Shown: positions 47,159-55,153 of the stretch, piece after piece
Layout of the letters: each line of letters starts with the position of its first letter
How positions within the stretch are numbered: the stretch's first letter is position 1
Origin: Actinoallomurus purpureus
GTDB taxonomy: Bacteria > Actinomycetota > Actinomycetes > Streptosporangiales > Streptosporangiaceae
DNA length: 64,000 bases
Assembly: GCF_024055795.1 (NCBI RefSeq)
Contig: NZ_JAMXMY010000001.1
Coordinates: 434,001-498,000, forward strand
Reading direction: 5' to 3'
Notes under the pieces: generated by a model
What the model was told of the DNA's origin: nothing
Database searches by the model: none
The model's input: only the letters and a program-made list of their open reading frames with translations
Program-made: the position numbers and the translations under genes

Positions 47159-47709
47159 AGCGTCGTGAGGCTGCACAGCGTGAGCCCCTGCTCAGCCAGT
47201 CCGTTCCTGGCCATCCCCTCGGCGACCTCTACGAGGCAGAGCACGCCGACTACCGAGGCTCCCGCGCCATGAAGGGCGCCGACCAGGTTGGAGATCGTGT
47301 GGCCACTGGTGACTTCGTCATCGACGATGAGTACCCGTCGGCCGTGCAATGGCCCGTAGACGTATACATCGGTCCGGCGGGCGTGTGGCTCCTGAAAAGC
47401 GAACTTATGCGGAAGGTCGAGGTCTACCTTCCAGGCGAGCCGGTAGGGCGTGCCGCTCACCAAAGCGACCGCCAAGGCCGGCACGATCCCTCCGGCATCC
47501 AGGCCGAGTATGACGTCATGTGGTCCGTATGCGTGGTGTGCCCGCCAGCAGTGCCACAGCGCCGAGCCCACGTCGAGAAGATGTTCGGGAGGCACGTCGC
47601 CCCCAATACCGTCGAGAGCGTGGACAATGCGCACTCGCCGCATGGTCTCCGAATCTCCAAGACGGCGAACCCGGCGTGCCGGATAGGTCGATAGCGGCGT
47701 CATCGCCAC
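47155..47709 (-). CDS. Phosphoribosyltransferase
   Basis: The 184-aa type I phosphoribosyltransferase starts at GTG 47709 with AAGGAG 6 nt upstream. The PRPP loop is RVLIVDDEVTSGHTISNLVG. A second conserved segment, VILGLDAGGIVPALAVAL, resembles that of adenine/orotate phosphoribosyltransferases. It would attach ribose-5-phosphate to a base, or cleave such a bond. A housekeeping salvage role is possible, but its position between the glycosyltransferase and kinase genes argues for a pathway-specific function. Confidence 0.86.
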   Translation of the reverse strand: MAMTPLSTYPARRVRRLGDSETMRRVRIVHALDGIGGDVPPEHLLDVGSALWHCWRAHHAYGPHDVILGLDAGGIVPALAVALVSGTPYRLAWKVDLDLPHKFAFQEPHARRTDVYVYGPLHGRRVLIVDDEVTSGHTISNLVGALHGAGASVVGVLCLVEVAEGMARNGLAEQGLTLCSLTTL

Positions 47710-47719
47710 GGACGGCTCC

Positions 47720-49612
47720 TTAGGCAGTGGTGATTTGCGAGGTGAACTTGACGGCTCCAGCCAAGGTGTCGTGGTAGCGCAGGATCCTGTCGGCAGCGTC
47801 GAGGATGCGATCGGCCAACTGGGCGTTGACCCGCCAATTGCCGGCCGCCATCTCGGTCAGACCTGGCAACACGACACGTGCACGAGGGTGAGCGACGCTG
47901 AACTGGTGGATCACGTCGTCGCTGTCGTCAGCGTTGATCTCATCAGCGCGCAGCAGGATCTTCATGACCAGGACGACGTGCTTGTACATGGACCGAACGT
48001 CCAGTCGAGTGGCCGCGACCAGGCGGCGCAGGGTCATGACAACCAACGGCAATTCTTCTCGGGACGCTCTGTCGTCCATCGCGGCACCGTGATCGGGCAG
48101 GCTGAAACCACGCCGGAGGTGCAGAATCCCCCGCCCGTCGCGGATCGCGAGTCGCAGTGCATGGATGACTCGCGGCGGAATTTGACCGGTCACTACCTCG
48201 CGGCTCGTGAACAAGCTGATGCCAAGCTTGACATCCGCAGGGCCGGGCATTCGCGTGATATGCCGCCTAATCCATGTAACGGGCAGTGTGTCTCGAATGA
48301 CTAGCAGATCGATGTCGCTCCAACCAGGCTTCCAGTGTTCCCGCATCGTGCTACCGGTGGCGATGACCGCTGCTACCTCAGAGTCGGTCAGGTTCGCGGT
48401 AGCTTGACGGACCCATGATTGGACTACTGAATTATCGTCTCCATCGCTGACTACGTCCGGGTCGTAGACCTCAGGCTCGGCGGCCATGCTTTTGATGGCG
48501 AGCTTTAGTGCCGCGAGGCTGTAGTTATTGTCGATTATGAAGTCTGCGATATTGGCGATCCGATGTGCGCCGCGTTCAGCCTTCTCTCGGTCGCGGTCGC
48601 CGATGTCCTGGATGGATCGATCCTGCCTGATCTGAGGGTCGGCTTCGACAAATACCGTGCGACACGCGGCACCAAAAATATTCTTCAGGTGAAGCGTCGC
48701 TTCGTATCGATGTGCACTCTCCACACTGACCATGTCTGCTTTATTCGCGTGACAGAACCGGATAATTTCCTCTGCCAATGCCTGGGCTTGTGTTTGTTCG
48801 CCCCATTCGGTGTACGGGTCGGTGATGCCGGCGCGTGTGGCTGTGACGTCCAGTAGGTAGCCAATTTTCAATCGAGTTGTGGCATGCTCTGCCTTCAGTA
48901 ATTCCCCAACGGTGCTCTTCCCGGATTCCGACATGCCGGCCAGTACCCAGAGTCGCTGCGGTTTATTCGCGGGAAACTGCTCAACTGAAACGTTGCAGTG
49001 GGCGAGACGCTGTCGAATTTCGTCTTGGATGGAAAGGATTGAACGATCGCCGCGGTCGACGATGAAGGAATACTCCCCCTGGCGTGCTTGGATGTTAAGG
49101 ATACGTGCGAGGTTTCGCTGATAGTCTGCATACCAAGGAGAGCTTGGCGCCCCTTCGCGTGCCAGGGCTAGCGCGGCCTCTTCAAGCGGGTCGCTGGCAT
49201 GTCGTAGCAGGACGTGCAACTCGAGCCTCTGAGCTTGCCTGGTATCAGGTAGCAACTCGACGACCCGATGCAAAGCCGACTCCGGGGAGAGTCGCTCCTT
49301 CACAGCTGCTGTAGCGGCGCACACGGCAATGAGCATCGGGTGACCGCGGTCCTCGAGTGCCAGCGTTCCGCTCGCTGTACGACGCGCCGTGTGACTTTCG
49401 AAGATTAGCCGAACATGCTCGGGCGTACTACTGTCCAGAAACCACCATCGAGCGAAATCACCTTCGGCTACCGTCTTCCACTCAGGGTTCCAGCGGTCGA
49501 CCGTCCCAACATTGGTGGCCGCAGGAATCGCACGAGCGAGCCACCTCAAGTGTGTAGTCTTTCCTACGTTGTCCGCACCGTTGAGTGAGACGGTAAGCTC
49601 ACCGTCGCTCAT
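47720..49612 (-). CDS. Three-domain protein: dTMP-kinase-like P-loop, second P-loop kinase, nucleotidyltransferase
   Basis: This 630-aa protein starts at ATG 49612, coupled by ATGA to the DUF4254 gene. Domain 1 (about 1-210) is thymidylate-kinase-like with Walker A NGADNVGKTT (11-20). Domain 2 (about 220-385) has a second Walker A, AGMSESGKST (225-234), like dephospho-CoA/nucleoside kinases. Domain 3 (about 400-560) has the pol-beta/MNT nucleotidyltransferase motif ATGSTMREHWKPGWSDIDLL with Asp 433 and Asp 435; the rest is helical. The order suggests phosphorylation followed by nucleotidylation by one polypeptide. Composition is clearly less GC-rich than the chromosome. Confidence 0.8.
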   Translation of the reverse strand: MSDGELTVSLNGADNVGKTTHLRWLARAIPAATNVGTVDRWNPEWKTVAEGDFARWWFLDSSTPEHVRLIFESHTARRTASGTLALEDRGHPMLIAVCAATAAVKERLSPESALHRVVELLPDTRQAQRLELHVLLRHASDPLEEAALALAREGAPSSPWYADYQRNLARILNIQARQGEYSFIVDRGDRSILSIQDEIRQRLAHCNVSVEQFPANKPQRLWVLAGMSESGKSTVGELLKAEHATTRLKIGYLLDVTATRAGITDPYTEWGEQTQAQALAEEIIRFCHANKADMVSVESAHRYEATLHLKNIFGAACRTVFVEADPQIRQDRSIQDIGDRDREKAERGAHRIANIADFIIDNNYSLAALKLAIKSMAAEPEVYDPDVVSDGDDNSVVQSWVRQATANLTDSEVAAVIATGSTMREHWKPGWSDIDLLVIRDTLPVTWIRRHITRMPGPADVKLGISLFTSREVVTGQIPPRVIHALRLAIRDGRGILHLRRGFSLPDHGAAMDDRASREELPLVVMTLRRLVAATRLDVRSMYKHVVLVMKILLRADEINADDSDDVIHQFSVAHPRARVVLPGLTEMAAGNWRVNAQLADRILDAADRILRYHDTLAGAVKFTSQITTA

Positions 49613-50139
49613 GATGACGTCCCATAGCTCTTAAGCAGCTTCCACCGCGGAACGCGTCTTCGTCCGTGGCGCAAATCACGGACCAGACAGTCATACGCCT
49701 CAGCTAGCTCTACCAGCTGCTTCAGCGCCTGGCGCGCAACCACATGGTCTGGAAATTGTTGATCCCCGCTGAGACGTCGGGAGCGTACCCAGGCGATACC
49801 CAGCCGGTCCACTACCGAGCCGAACGTCTCCGTGTGCAGCGGCGCATCCGGCACAGAAATGAATGATTTTTCGAACCATTGATTGATTTCCTCAATCATG
49901 GTGGCGCGCCTGGCGTTCATCGCATCGATCGCTTGCTTGGACGCCGCGACAGCCGTGATATCTGCCTTCGGCGTTCGACACATGTCCTCTGCGATCCACT
50001 GCTCGATATGCTGGTGAGCGAGCCGGCTAGCTAGGTGAAGGATCCCATCTCCTTGGAGATATCCCTCTTTCTCGAAGGAAGCTATGAGGTCTGCGGCCAG
50101 CGGCAGCCCAACGCGATCTACTCCAAGCTGACGTGCCAT
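49609..50139 (-). CDS. DUF4254-like protein, first gene of the leftward cassette operon
   Basis: The 176-aa helical protein starts at ATG 50139 with AGGGGA just upstream. It has the DUF4254 hallmarks: an Asn-rich helix MNARRATMIEEINQWFEK and LHTETFGSVVDRLGIAWVRS. DUF4254 proteins are otherwise known mainly beside LPS/heptose and glycosyltransferase genes, fitting the GT9 gene in this operon. The biochemical role is unknown. The operon promoter should lie in the 120 bp upstream. Confidence 0.7.
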   Translation of the reverse strand: MARQLGVDRVGLPLAADLIASFEKEGYLQGDGILHLASRLAHQHIEQWIAEDMCRTPKADITAVAASKQAIDAMNARRATMIEEINQWFEKSFISVPDAPLHTETFGSVVDRLGIAWVRSRRLSGDQQFPDHVVARQALKQLVELAEAYDCLVRDLRHGRRRVPRWKLLKSYGTSS

Positions 50140-50263
50140 GGTCCCCTATCCCGCAGAAGATCCGACGGTTGTCTTAGGAGACTCCATTGAAAATTTGGTT
50201 TCTACTAGTGAGAGCTCTTCACTGCCACGTGAGAGACGCACACACCATCTAGCTAACCAGCCG

Positions 50264-50745
50264 CCGGATCGCCTGTGGATTCCTAAACCGCTGGAGCTGG
50301 TTCCCGAGCTGAGGGAACTGACGGGGGCGCTGTTCAAGATCACCGGCAACGATTCGGTTCCCAGGCCACGATCGGCCTGATCTAGCTTCGCGCCGGCCAG
50401 ATCGTAGGCAACACCTACCTGACCGTTCTGCACACCGGCACCCTGCGCAGAGCATGGGAGTCGGAGGAGCGGATCACCGCGGTGGCGTCCTGGCGGGAAG
50501 CGCCGTACTTCACCGAGGCCGAGCGCGTGGCGCTGGTGGAGGCCGTGCTCCAGGCGTCGACACACGGCGAGCGGGTCACCGACGAGTTGTACGCCGAGGC
50601 GGCCGAGCACTACGACGCCAAGGCGCTGGCCACGCTGGCACTGGCGATCGGCCAGGTCAATTTCTACGTTCCGCTGGCGGTCATCGGCAAGCCGCTGCCC
50701 GGCAAGTCGCCCGCCGAGCAGTGGACGCCGATCTCCGCCGCCTGA
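50264..50745 (+). pseudogene. Carboxymuconolactone decarboxylase-family gene, frameshifted and nonsense-mutated
   Basis: The first frame reads IPKPLELVPELRELTGALFK and ITGNDSVP (from about 50279). Near 50362 one base is missing, and the following frame reads ATIGLI, a TAG stop (50383-50385, in place of the usual Gln), then LRAGQIVGNTYLTVLHTG and so on to TGA 50745. Re-joined, the parts give a nearly full CMD/AhpD-like protein of the class without the CxxC motif. Two separate inactivating changes show it is no longer under selection. It flanks the accessory cassette. Confidence 0.75.
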
Positions 50746-50833
50746 CACTTCGATGACCAGGTTCAGGGGTGCGACTGCGCGTTGCCCCCTGAACCTGGTC
50801 CCCGAGGTCCAACGGCCCTCGCGTGAGCAGCCG

Positions 50834-51346
50834 CTATTTGATCTGGGCGGCCGCCCACTCGGCCCACTCGCGGCGCATGGCGTTGAACCGCAGGCCGTAC
50901 TCCAGGGCGATCCGGCCGTAGACGGAGAGATCGTCGTCGTCCCAGTCGATGGACTCGTCCAGCCGGCGCAGGTCCTGCTCGCCCTGCTCCGACAGCTCGA
51001 TCAGTTCGGTGAGATAGCCCCGCGCCTGCTCGGGCGTCAGCACCCCGAGAAAGAACACCCGCAGGAGAATGTCGCTGCGGGTGTTGCGCTGTGGCTTGGT
51101 CTCGGTGAGCCAGCGCCGCAGCTCGACCAGCCCCTCGTCGGTGAGGGTGTACTCCTTGCGGCCGCGCGGACCCTCCGCCGCCACGCTGATCATCCCGGTA
51201 TCGGCGAGCTTGGACAGCTCCGCGTACATCTGGCTCTGGGTGGCGGGCCAGACGTTGGCCAGCGAGGTGTCGAAGCGCTTGAGCAGGTCGTAACCGCTGG
51301 CCGGGTGCTCGGCCAGGAGCCCCAGGAGGGCGTGTCGAAGGCTCAT
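50834..51346 (-). CDS. PadR-family transcriptional regulator
   Basis: The 170-aa protein starts at ATG 51346; earlier in-frame starts at 51364 or 51391 cannot be excluded. The winged-helix domain reads MSLRHALLGLLAEHPASGYD and TQSQMYAELSKLADTGMISV, with the wing RGRKEYTLTDEGL. The C-terminal helical dimerisation domain follows. Paired palindromes and a sigma-70 promoter lie between it and the divergent membrane gene, suggesting it represses that gene and itself. Confidence 0.92.
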   Translation of the reverse strand: MSLRHALLGLLAEHPASGYDLLKRFDTSLANVWPATQSQMYAELSKLADTGMISVAAEGPRGRKEYTLTDEGLVELRRWLTETKPQRNTRSDILLRVFFLGVLTPEQARGYLTELIELSEQGEQDLRRLDESIDWDDDDLSVYGRIALEYGLRFNAMRREWAEWAAAQIK

Positions 51347-51369
51347 GCCCAGCACTCTACCTTCCATTG

Positions 51370-51409
51370 TTGACATGTCGTCGCCGGACATTATAGTTTC
51401 GACATGTCA
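51370..51409 (+). promoter_or_regulatory. Promoter with flanking PadR-type operator repeats
   Basis: TTGACA (51370-51375) and TATAGT (51392-51397) are spaced by 16 bp and read toward the gene at 51444. The palindromic element TGACATGTCG (51371-51380) covers the -35 box and its inverted copy CGACATGTCA (51400-51409) covers the expected transcription start. Binding of the PadR protein to either copy would block polymerase. Confidence 0.7.
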
Positions 51410-51443
51410 GAATAGGAATGTCGAAGCGAGTGGAGTCTCACCG

Positions 51444-51998
51444 ATGTCGTACGTGCGCACCTTCCTCCCGTGGATCATCTTCGCGGTGCTGCCGTCCAGC
51501 CAGCGGCAGTGGGCCGCGCTGGCCGGCCTGGTCGTGGCGGTGGCGGTGATCGCCCAGCAGCGCAGGGCCGGGGCCGGCTTCGACGCACTGATCATCGAGC
51601 TGGGTTCGGCGGCCTTCTTCGCCGCCCTGGCCGTGATCGCCTTCGCCGATCCGCACTCGGGTGTGCACGACTACTCGGCGGCCCTGTCCTCGGCCACCCT
51701 GGCGGTCATCGCCGGGGTCTCGCTGCTCATCGGCAAGCCGTTCACGTTGGGCATCGCCAAGCGCACCACGCCCCGCGAGGTCTGGGGGCTGGGGCCGTTC
51801 ATCCGGACCAATGTCATCATCACCGCCGTGTGGACCGCGGCCTTCGCCGTGACGGCCGCCGTGCTCGCGGTCATCGCCCACGCCGGGAACGCCCACTCGA
51901 CGCCGGCCATGCTCATCCAGATCGCCGGGTTCGTCGTCCCGATGGTGTTCACCATCCGCTACGTCGCCGCCGTGCAGGCCAGGGCCGGTGCCCGATGA
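51444..51998 (+). CDS. Multi-pass membrane protein of unknown function, PadR-controlled
   Basis: The 184-aa protein starts at ATG 51444 (GGAG 8 nt upstream). It has five to six hydrophobic helices (for example AALAGLVVAVAVIA, GSAAFFAALAVIAFAD, ATLAVIAGVSLLIG, AVWTAAFAVTAAVLAVIA, IAGFVVPMVFTIRYVAAV). The motif GKPFTLGIAKRTTPREVW between helices 4 and 5 is the only strongly polar conserved-looking part. No transporter family is recognised. Expression should depend on the PadR repressor. Confidence 0.75.
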   Translation: MSYVRTFLPWIIFAVLPSSQRQWAALAGLVVAVAVIAQQRRAGAGFDALIIELGSAAFFAALAVIAFADPHSGVHDYSAALSSATLAVIAGVSLLIGKPFTLGIAKRTTPREVWGLGPFIRTNVIITAVWTAAFAVTAAVLAVIAHAGNAHSTPAMLIQIAGFVVPMVFTIRYVAAVQARAGAR

Positions 51999-52133
51999 CC
52001 GCCCTCGGAATCTCGTCGGTTACCACGCCCCGGTGAGGGTTTTTCATCGCAGCACCGATGAGTTGTCGCGCCGGGTGTCGTTACATGGTTCGGAACGTCG
52101 GTGACCGACCGACCCGATCCGAGAGGCCGCACC

Positions 52134-52550
52134 ATGGAGATGAAACTCGAACTCATCGTCGTCCCCGTCGCCGACGTCGATCGCGCCAAGGCCTTCTATG
52201 CCGAGAAGGCCGGTTTCACGGTGGACGTCGACTTCAGCGCCGGTGAGGACTTCCGGGTCGTCCAGCTGACGCCGCCCGGTTCGGCGTGCTCGGTCGCGCT
52301 GATGAAGAACAAGGAGACGGCCGGCTCGCTGCAGGGCCTGCACCTGGTGGTGACCGACATCGACGCCGCGCGCGCCGAGCTCGCCGGGCGGGGTCTGGAG
52401 GTCGGCGACGTCTTCCACTTCGGCGCCGGGGGCCAGGCGCCGGGCCACGACCCCGAGCGCCGCGACTACGGCTCGTTCGCCTCCTTCAGCGATCCCGACG
52501 GCAACGGCTGGCTGCTTCAGGAGGTCCGGCGCGACGGAAGCGCGGCATGA
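52134..52550 (+). CDS. VOC superfamily (glyoxalase/bleomycin-resistance-like) protein
   Basis: The 138-aa protein starts at ATG 52134 after GAGAGG. It has the VOC pattern LIVVPVADVDRAKAFYAEKA in the first module and GLHLVVTDIDAARAELAGRG plus FASFSDPDGNGWLLQEV in the second, including the C-terminal glutamate metal ligand. It is translationally coupled (ATGA) to an ECF sigma factor gene. The substrate is unknown. Confidence 0.88.
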   Translation: MEMKLELIVVPVADVDRAKAFYAEKAGFTVDVDFSAGEDFRVVQLTPPGSACSVALMKNKETAGSLQGLHLVVTDIDAARAELAGRGLEVGDVFHFGAGGQAPGHDPERRDYGSFASFSDPDGNGWLLQEVRRDGSAA

Positions 52551-53545
52551 CCGCCTCCGAGGTCGCGCGCACGACGGGCCGGGCCGGCGAGATCGCGGCC
52601 GCCGTTGCGGGCGACGAACCGGCGTTCGCAGCCCTGACCGAGCGGCATCGGCGCGAACTGCACGTCCACTGTTACCGGATGCTGGCCTCCTTCGACGAGG
52701 CGGAGGACGCCGTGCAGGAGACGTTCCTGCGGGCGTGGCGGGGCCGGGACGGGTTCGACGGAAGCCTGTTGTTCCGCGCCTGGCTGTACCGGATCGCGAC
52801 CAACGTCTGCCTCGACCAACTCCGGCGCACGTCGCGTCGTACGGTGGCACACTCCTTCGCCGAGGTGCCGTGGCTGCAGCCGTACCCGGACGGTCTGCTC
52901 GACGAGGCCGCACCCGCCGACGAGGGTCCGGACGCGGTCGTCGTCGAGAGGGAGACGATCGAGTTGGCGTTCGTCGCGGCGCTGCAGGCGCTGCCGCCGA
53001 AACAGCGCGCGGCGTTCATCGCGCGCGACGTGCTCGGAAGGTCGGCCGCGGAGACGGCGGGGCTGCTGGACACGAGCGTCGCGGCGGCCAACAGCGCGGT
53101 GCAGCGGGCACGGACCACCATGCAGCAGCGGCTGCCGGCGCGCCGCGCCGACTGGTCCACCGGGGAGCTGAGCGCTGCGGAACGCACGTTGCTCGACCGG
53201 TTCATCGACGCGCACGAGCGGTGTGACGCCTCGGCCGCCGTCGCGATCGCGGCCGAGGATCTGCGCATCACGATGCCGCCGTACCCCGCCTGCTACGAGG
53301 GCCTGGCGGCGTTCGCGCCGCTGCTCGAGCGGGCGTTCGGGGAGGATCGTGACGGCGACTGGCGGCTGGTCCCGACGTCGGCCAACCGGATGCCGACCGC
53401 AGCCAGCTACCTGCGCCGACCGGGCGACTCGGAGTTCCGGGCGTTCAAGTTCGACGTCCTGCGCGTCGAGGACGGCCGGATCAAGGAGATCACGACGTTC
53501 GGCCCGGCGCTCTTCCCGGCGTTCGGCCTTCCGCCGACGCTCTGA
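52547..53545 (+). CDS. ECF sigma factor with C-terminal SnoaL-like domain (SigG/SigJ type)
   Basis: The 332-aa sigma factor starts at ATG 52547, overlapping the VOC stop. Region 2 reads RMLASFDEAEDAVQETFLRA and AWLYRIATNVCLDQLRR; region 4 reads LPPKQRAAFIARDVLGRSAA and LDTSVAAANSAVQRART. The last 130 residues are a SnoaL/NTF2-like domain (FIDAHERCDASAAVAIAAED, FALGxP-like end). Such sigma factors lack anti-sigma factors and are thought to be controlled by this domain. The VOC gene is probably part of its regulon or detects the same stress. Confidence 0.92.
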   Translation: MTASEVARTTGRAGEIAAAVAGDEPAFAALTERHRRELHVHCYRMLASFDEAEDAVQETFLRAWRGRDGFDGSLLFRAWLYRIATNVCLDQLRRTSRRTVAHSFAEVPWLQPYPDGLLDEAAPADEGPDAVVVERETIELAFVAALQALPPKQRAAFIARDVLGRSAAETAGLLDTSVAAANSAVQRARTTMQQRLPARRADWSTGELSAAERTLLDRFIDAHERCDASAAVAIAAEDLRITMPPYPACYEGLAAFAPLLERAFGEDRDGDWRLVPTSANRMPTAASYLRRPGDSEFRAFKFDVLRVEDGRIKEITTFGPALFPAFGLPPTL

Positions 53546-53553
53546 CGGCGACG

Positions 53554-53583
53554 GGTGCCCCCGGCCATCGGCCGGGAGGCACC
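53554..53583. terminator. Bidirectional hairpin between sigma factor and narK
   Basis: GGTGCCCCCGGCC pairs imperfectly with GGCCGGGAGGCACC around a TC loop. It lies in the 51-bp gap between two convergent genes and can serve both. Confidence 0.6.
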
Positions 53584-53596
53584 GTGCGGGCGCGGA

Positions 53597-54931
53597 TCAG
53601 ATTCCCTCGAGCCTTCGCGGGGACCGGCGGAGGTAGACCGCCCAGGTCACCGCGGAGCAGAGGGCGTAGTACGCGATGAAGGCGACGTAGGCGCCGTTGC
53701 CCGTCTTGTACGTCAGGAACGACTCCCGGAAGGCCAGATTGACCAGGACGCCGCCGAACGCGCCGATCGCGCCGGCGACGCCGATGAGGGCGCTGGACAG
53801 CCGCCGGGCCTCGTCCGGCGTCGGGGCCTTGGCGCGGAAGATGGCGGGGATCATCTTGTAGGTCGAACCGTTCCCGATGCCGCTGAAGACGAACAGCAGC
53901 ACGAACCCGGTGATGAACAGCGGCAGCGACTTCTCGACGGAGGCGATCAGGACGATCGAGGCGCCGATCGCCATCGCCACGAAGTTCCAGAAGGTGACCT
54001 TGGCACCGCCGAGCCGGTCCGCCGCCCAGCCGCCGACGGGCCGGATCAGCGACCCCAGCAGCGGGCCGAGGAACGTCAGGTACGCCGCCTTGATCGGCGT
54101 GTCGAAGTCGGCCTTGAACTGCACCTGCAGCACCTGGCCGAAGGCGAAGCCGAACCCGATGAACGACCCGAACGTCCCGATGTACAGCAGCGACATGATC
54201 CAGCTGTGCGGATCCTTGATGACCTCGCGCATGGCCCGCTTGTCGTTGCGCATCCCGGTGAGGTTGTCCATCCACAGTGCGGCGCCGAGCGCGGCCAGCA
54301 CGATGAGGGGAACGTAGATGCCGGCCACCAGCCGCGGGTGCTCCTTGCCCGCCGTCGCCAGCACCGCGAGGCCGACCAGTTGGACGACGGCCACGCCGAT
54401 GTTGCCGCCTCCGGCGTTGATGCCGAGCGCCCAGCCCTTGAGGCGCTGCGGGTAGAAGGCGTTGATGTTGGCCATCGAGGAGGCGAAGTTGCCGCCGCCG
54501 ACACCGGCCACCGCCGCGAGGATGAGCAGGGTGCCGAAGGACACGCCCGGCTTGACCAGGATCGCGACCGACACCGCGGGGACCAGCAGCAGCGCCGCGC
54601 TGAACATCGTCCAGTTGCGTCCGCCGAACCTGGCCACCGCGAAGGTGTACGGCAGGCGCAGGACCGCGCCCAGGGCCGTCGGGACCGTCGTCAGCAGGAA
54701 CTTCCCGGCGGGGTCGATGTGGTACTCCGGGCCGAGGAACAGCACCAGCACGGACCACAGGCTCCACACGGAGAACCCGATGTGCTCGGAGAAGATGGAC
54801 AGGACGAGGTTGCGCCGCGCGACCTTCGCCCCGGCCTCCTCCCAGAAGTCGTGCTCTTCCGGTCGCCAGTCCGCGATCCACCGGCGCCCGGCCGTGCCGG
54901 TGCCGGGAAGGCGTTCTTCGATGGTGGTCAT
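53597..54931 (-). CDS. narK: Nitrate/nitrite transporter, MFS NarK/NasA type
   Basis: The 444-aa, 12-helix protein starts at ATG 54931 after AGGAGG. The two nitrate-signature glycine motifs are AGVGGGNFASSMANINAFYP and FSGIGNGSTYKMIPAIF, which line the substrate path. It is divergent from the nitrate reductase gene across 222 bp, consistent with uptake of nitrate for assimilation, although export of nitrite is also known in the family. Confidence 0.95.
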   Translation of the reverse strand: MTTIEERLPGTGTAGRRWIADWRPEEHDFWEEAGAKVARRNLVLSIFSEHIGFSVWSLWSVLVLFLGPEYHIDPAGKFLLTTVPTALGAVLRLPYTFAVARFGGRNWTMFSAALLLVPAVSVAILVKPGVSFGTLLILAAVAGVGGGNFASSMANINAFYPQRLKGWALGINAGGGNIGVAVVQLVGLAVLATAGKEHPRLVAGIYVPLIVLAALGAALWMDNLTGMRNDKRAMREVIKDPHSWIMSLLYIGTFGSFIGFGFAFGQVLQVQFKADFDTPIKAAYLTFLGPLLGSLIRPVGGWAADRLGGAKVTFWNFVAMAIGASIVLIASVEKSLPLFITGFVLLFVFSGIGNGSTYKMIPAIFRAKAPTPDEARRLSSALIGVAGAIGAFGGVLVNLAFRESFLTYKTGNGAYVAFIAYYALCSAVTWAVYLRRSPRRLEGI

Positions 54932-55104
54932 TCGGTTCCTCCTGGCTGGGGTGCTGCGCCGAAGCTAGGAGGCGCCGGTTTCCTCGGTGTGTGTCGCGTA
55001 ATGCGGCAGTGATAACTTCCCTGCACCCGTTGCGGGGCGTGCTGTGAGGACATGTTCATCGCACCGCAGGTCAGAGGCCCCGGTGATGTGCTTGTTGCGG
55101 GCCG

Positions 55105-55131
55105 GTAACACGCGGGACCTCGCGGCGAAAC
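55105..55131 (+). promoter_or_regulatory. GlnR-like box upstream of nitrate reductase
   Basis: GTAAC-N6-GACCT-N6-GAAAC matches the Streptomyces GlnR pattern of GTnAC/GAAAC half-sites. The same arrangement, spaced identically and followed by the same CGCCTGA, occurs before nirB. It lies 22 nt from the start codon of the reductase gene. Confidence 0.6.
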
Positions 55132-55153
55132 GCCTGAACCGCACGATCGACGC

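Noticed and set aside
50138-50380. Apparent 80-codon gene just right of the cassette
   Set aside because: Its second half is the first frame of the broken carboxymuconolactone decarboxylase gene and its first half is promoter-like A/T-rich DNA, so it is not an independent gene.
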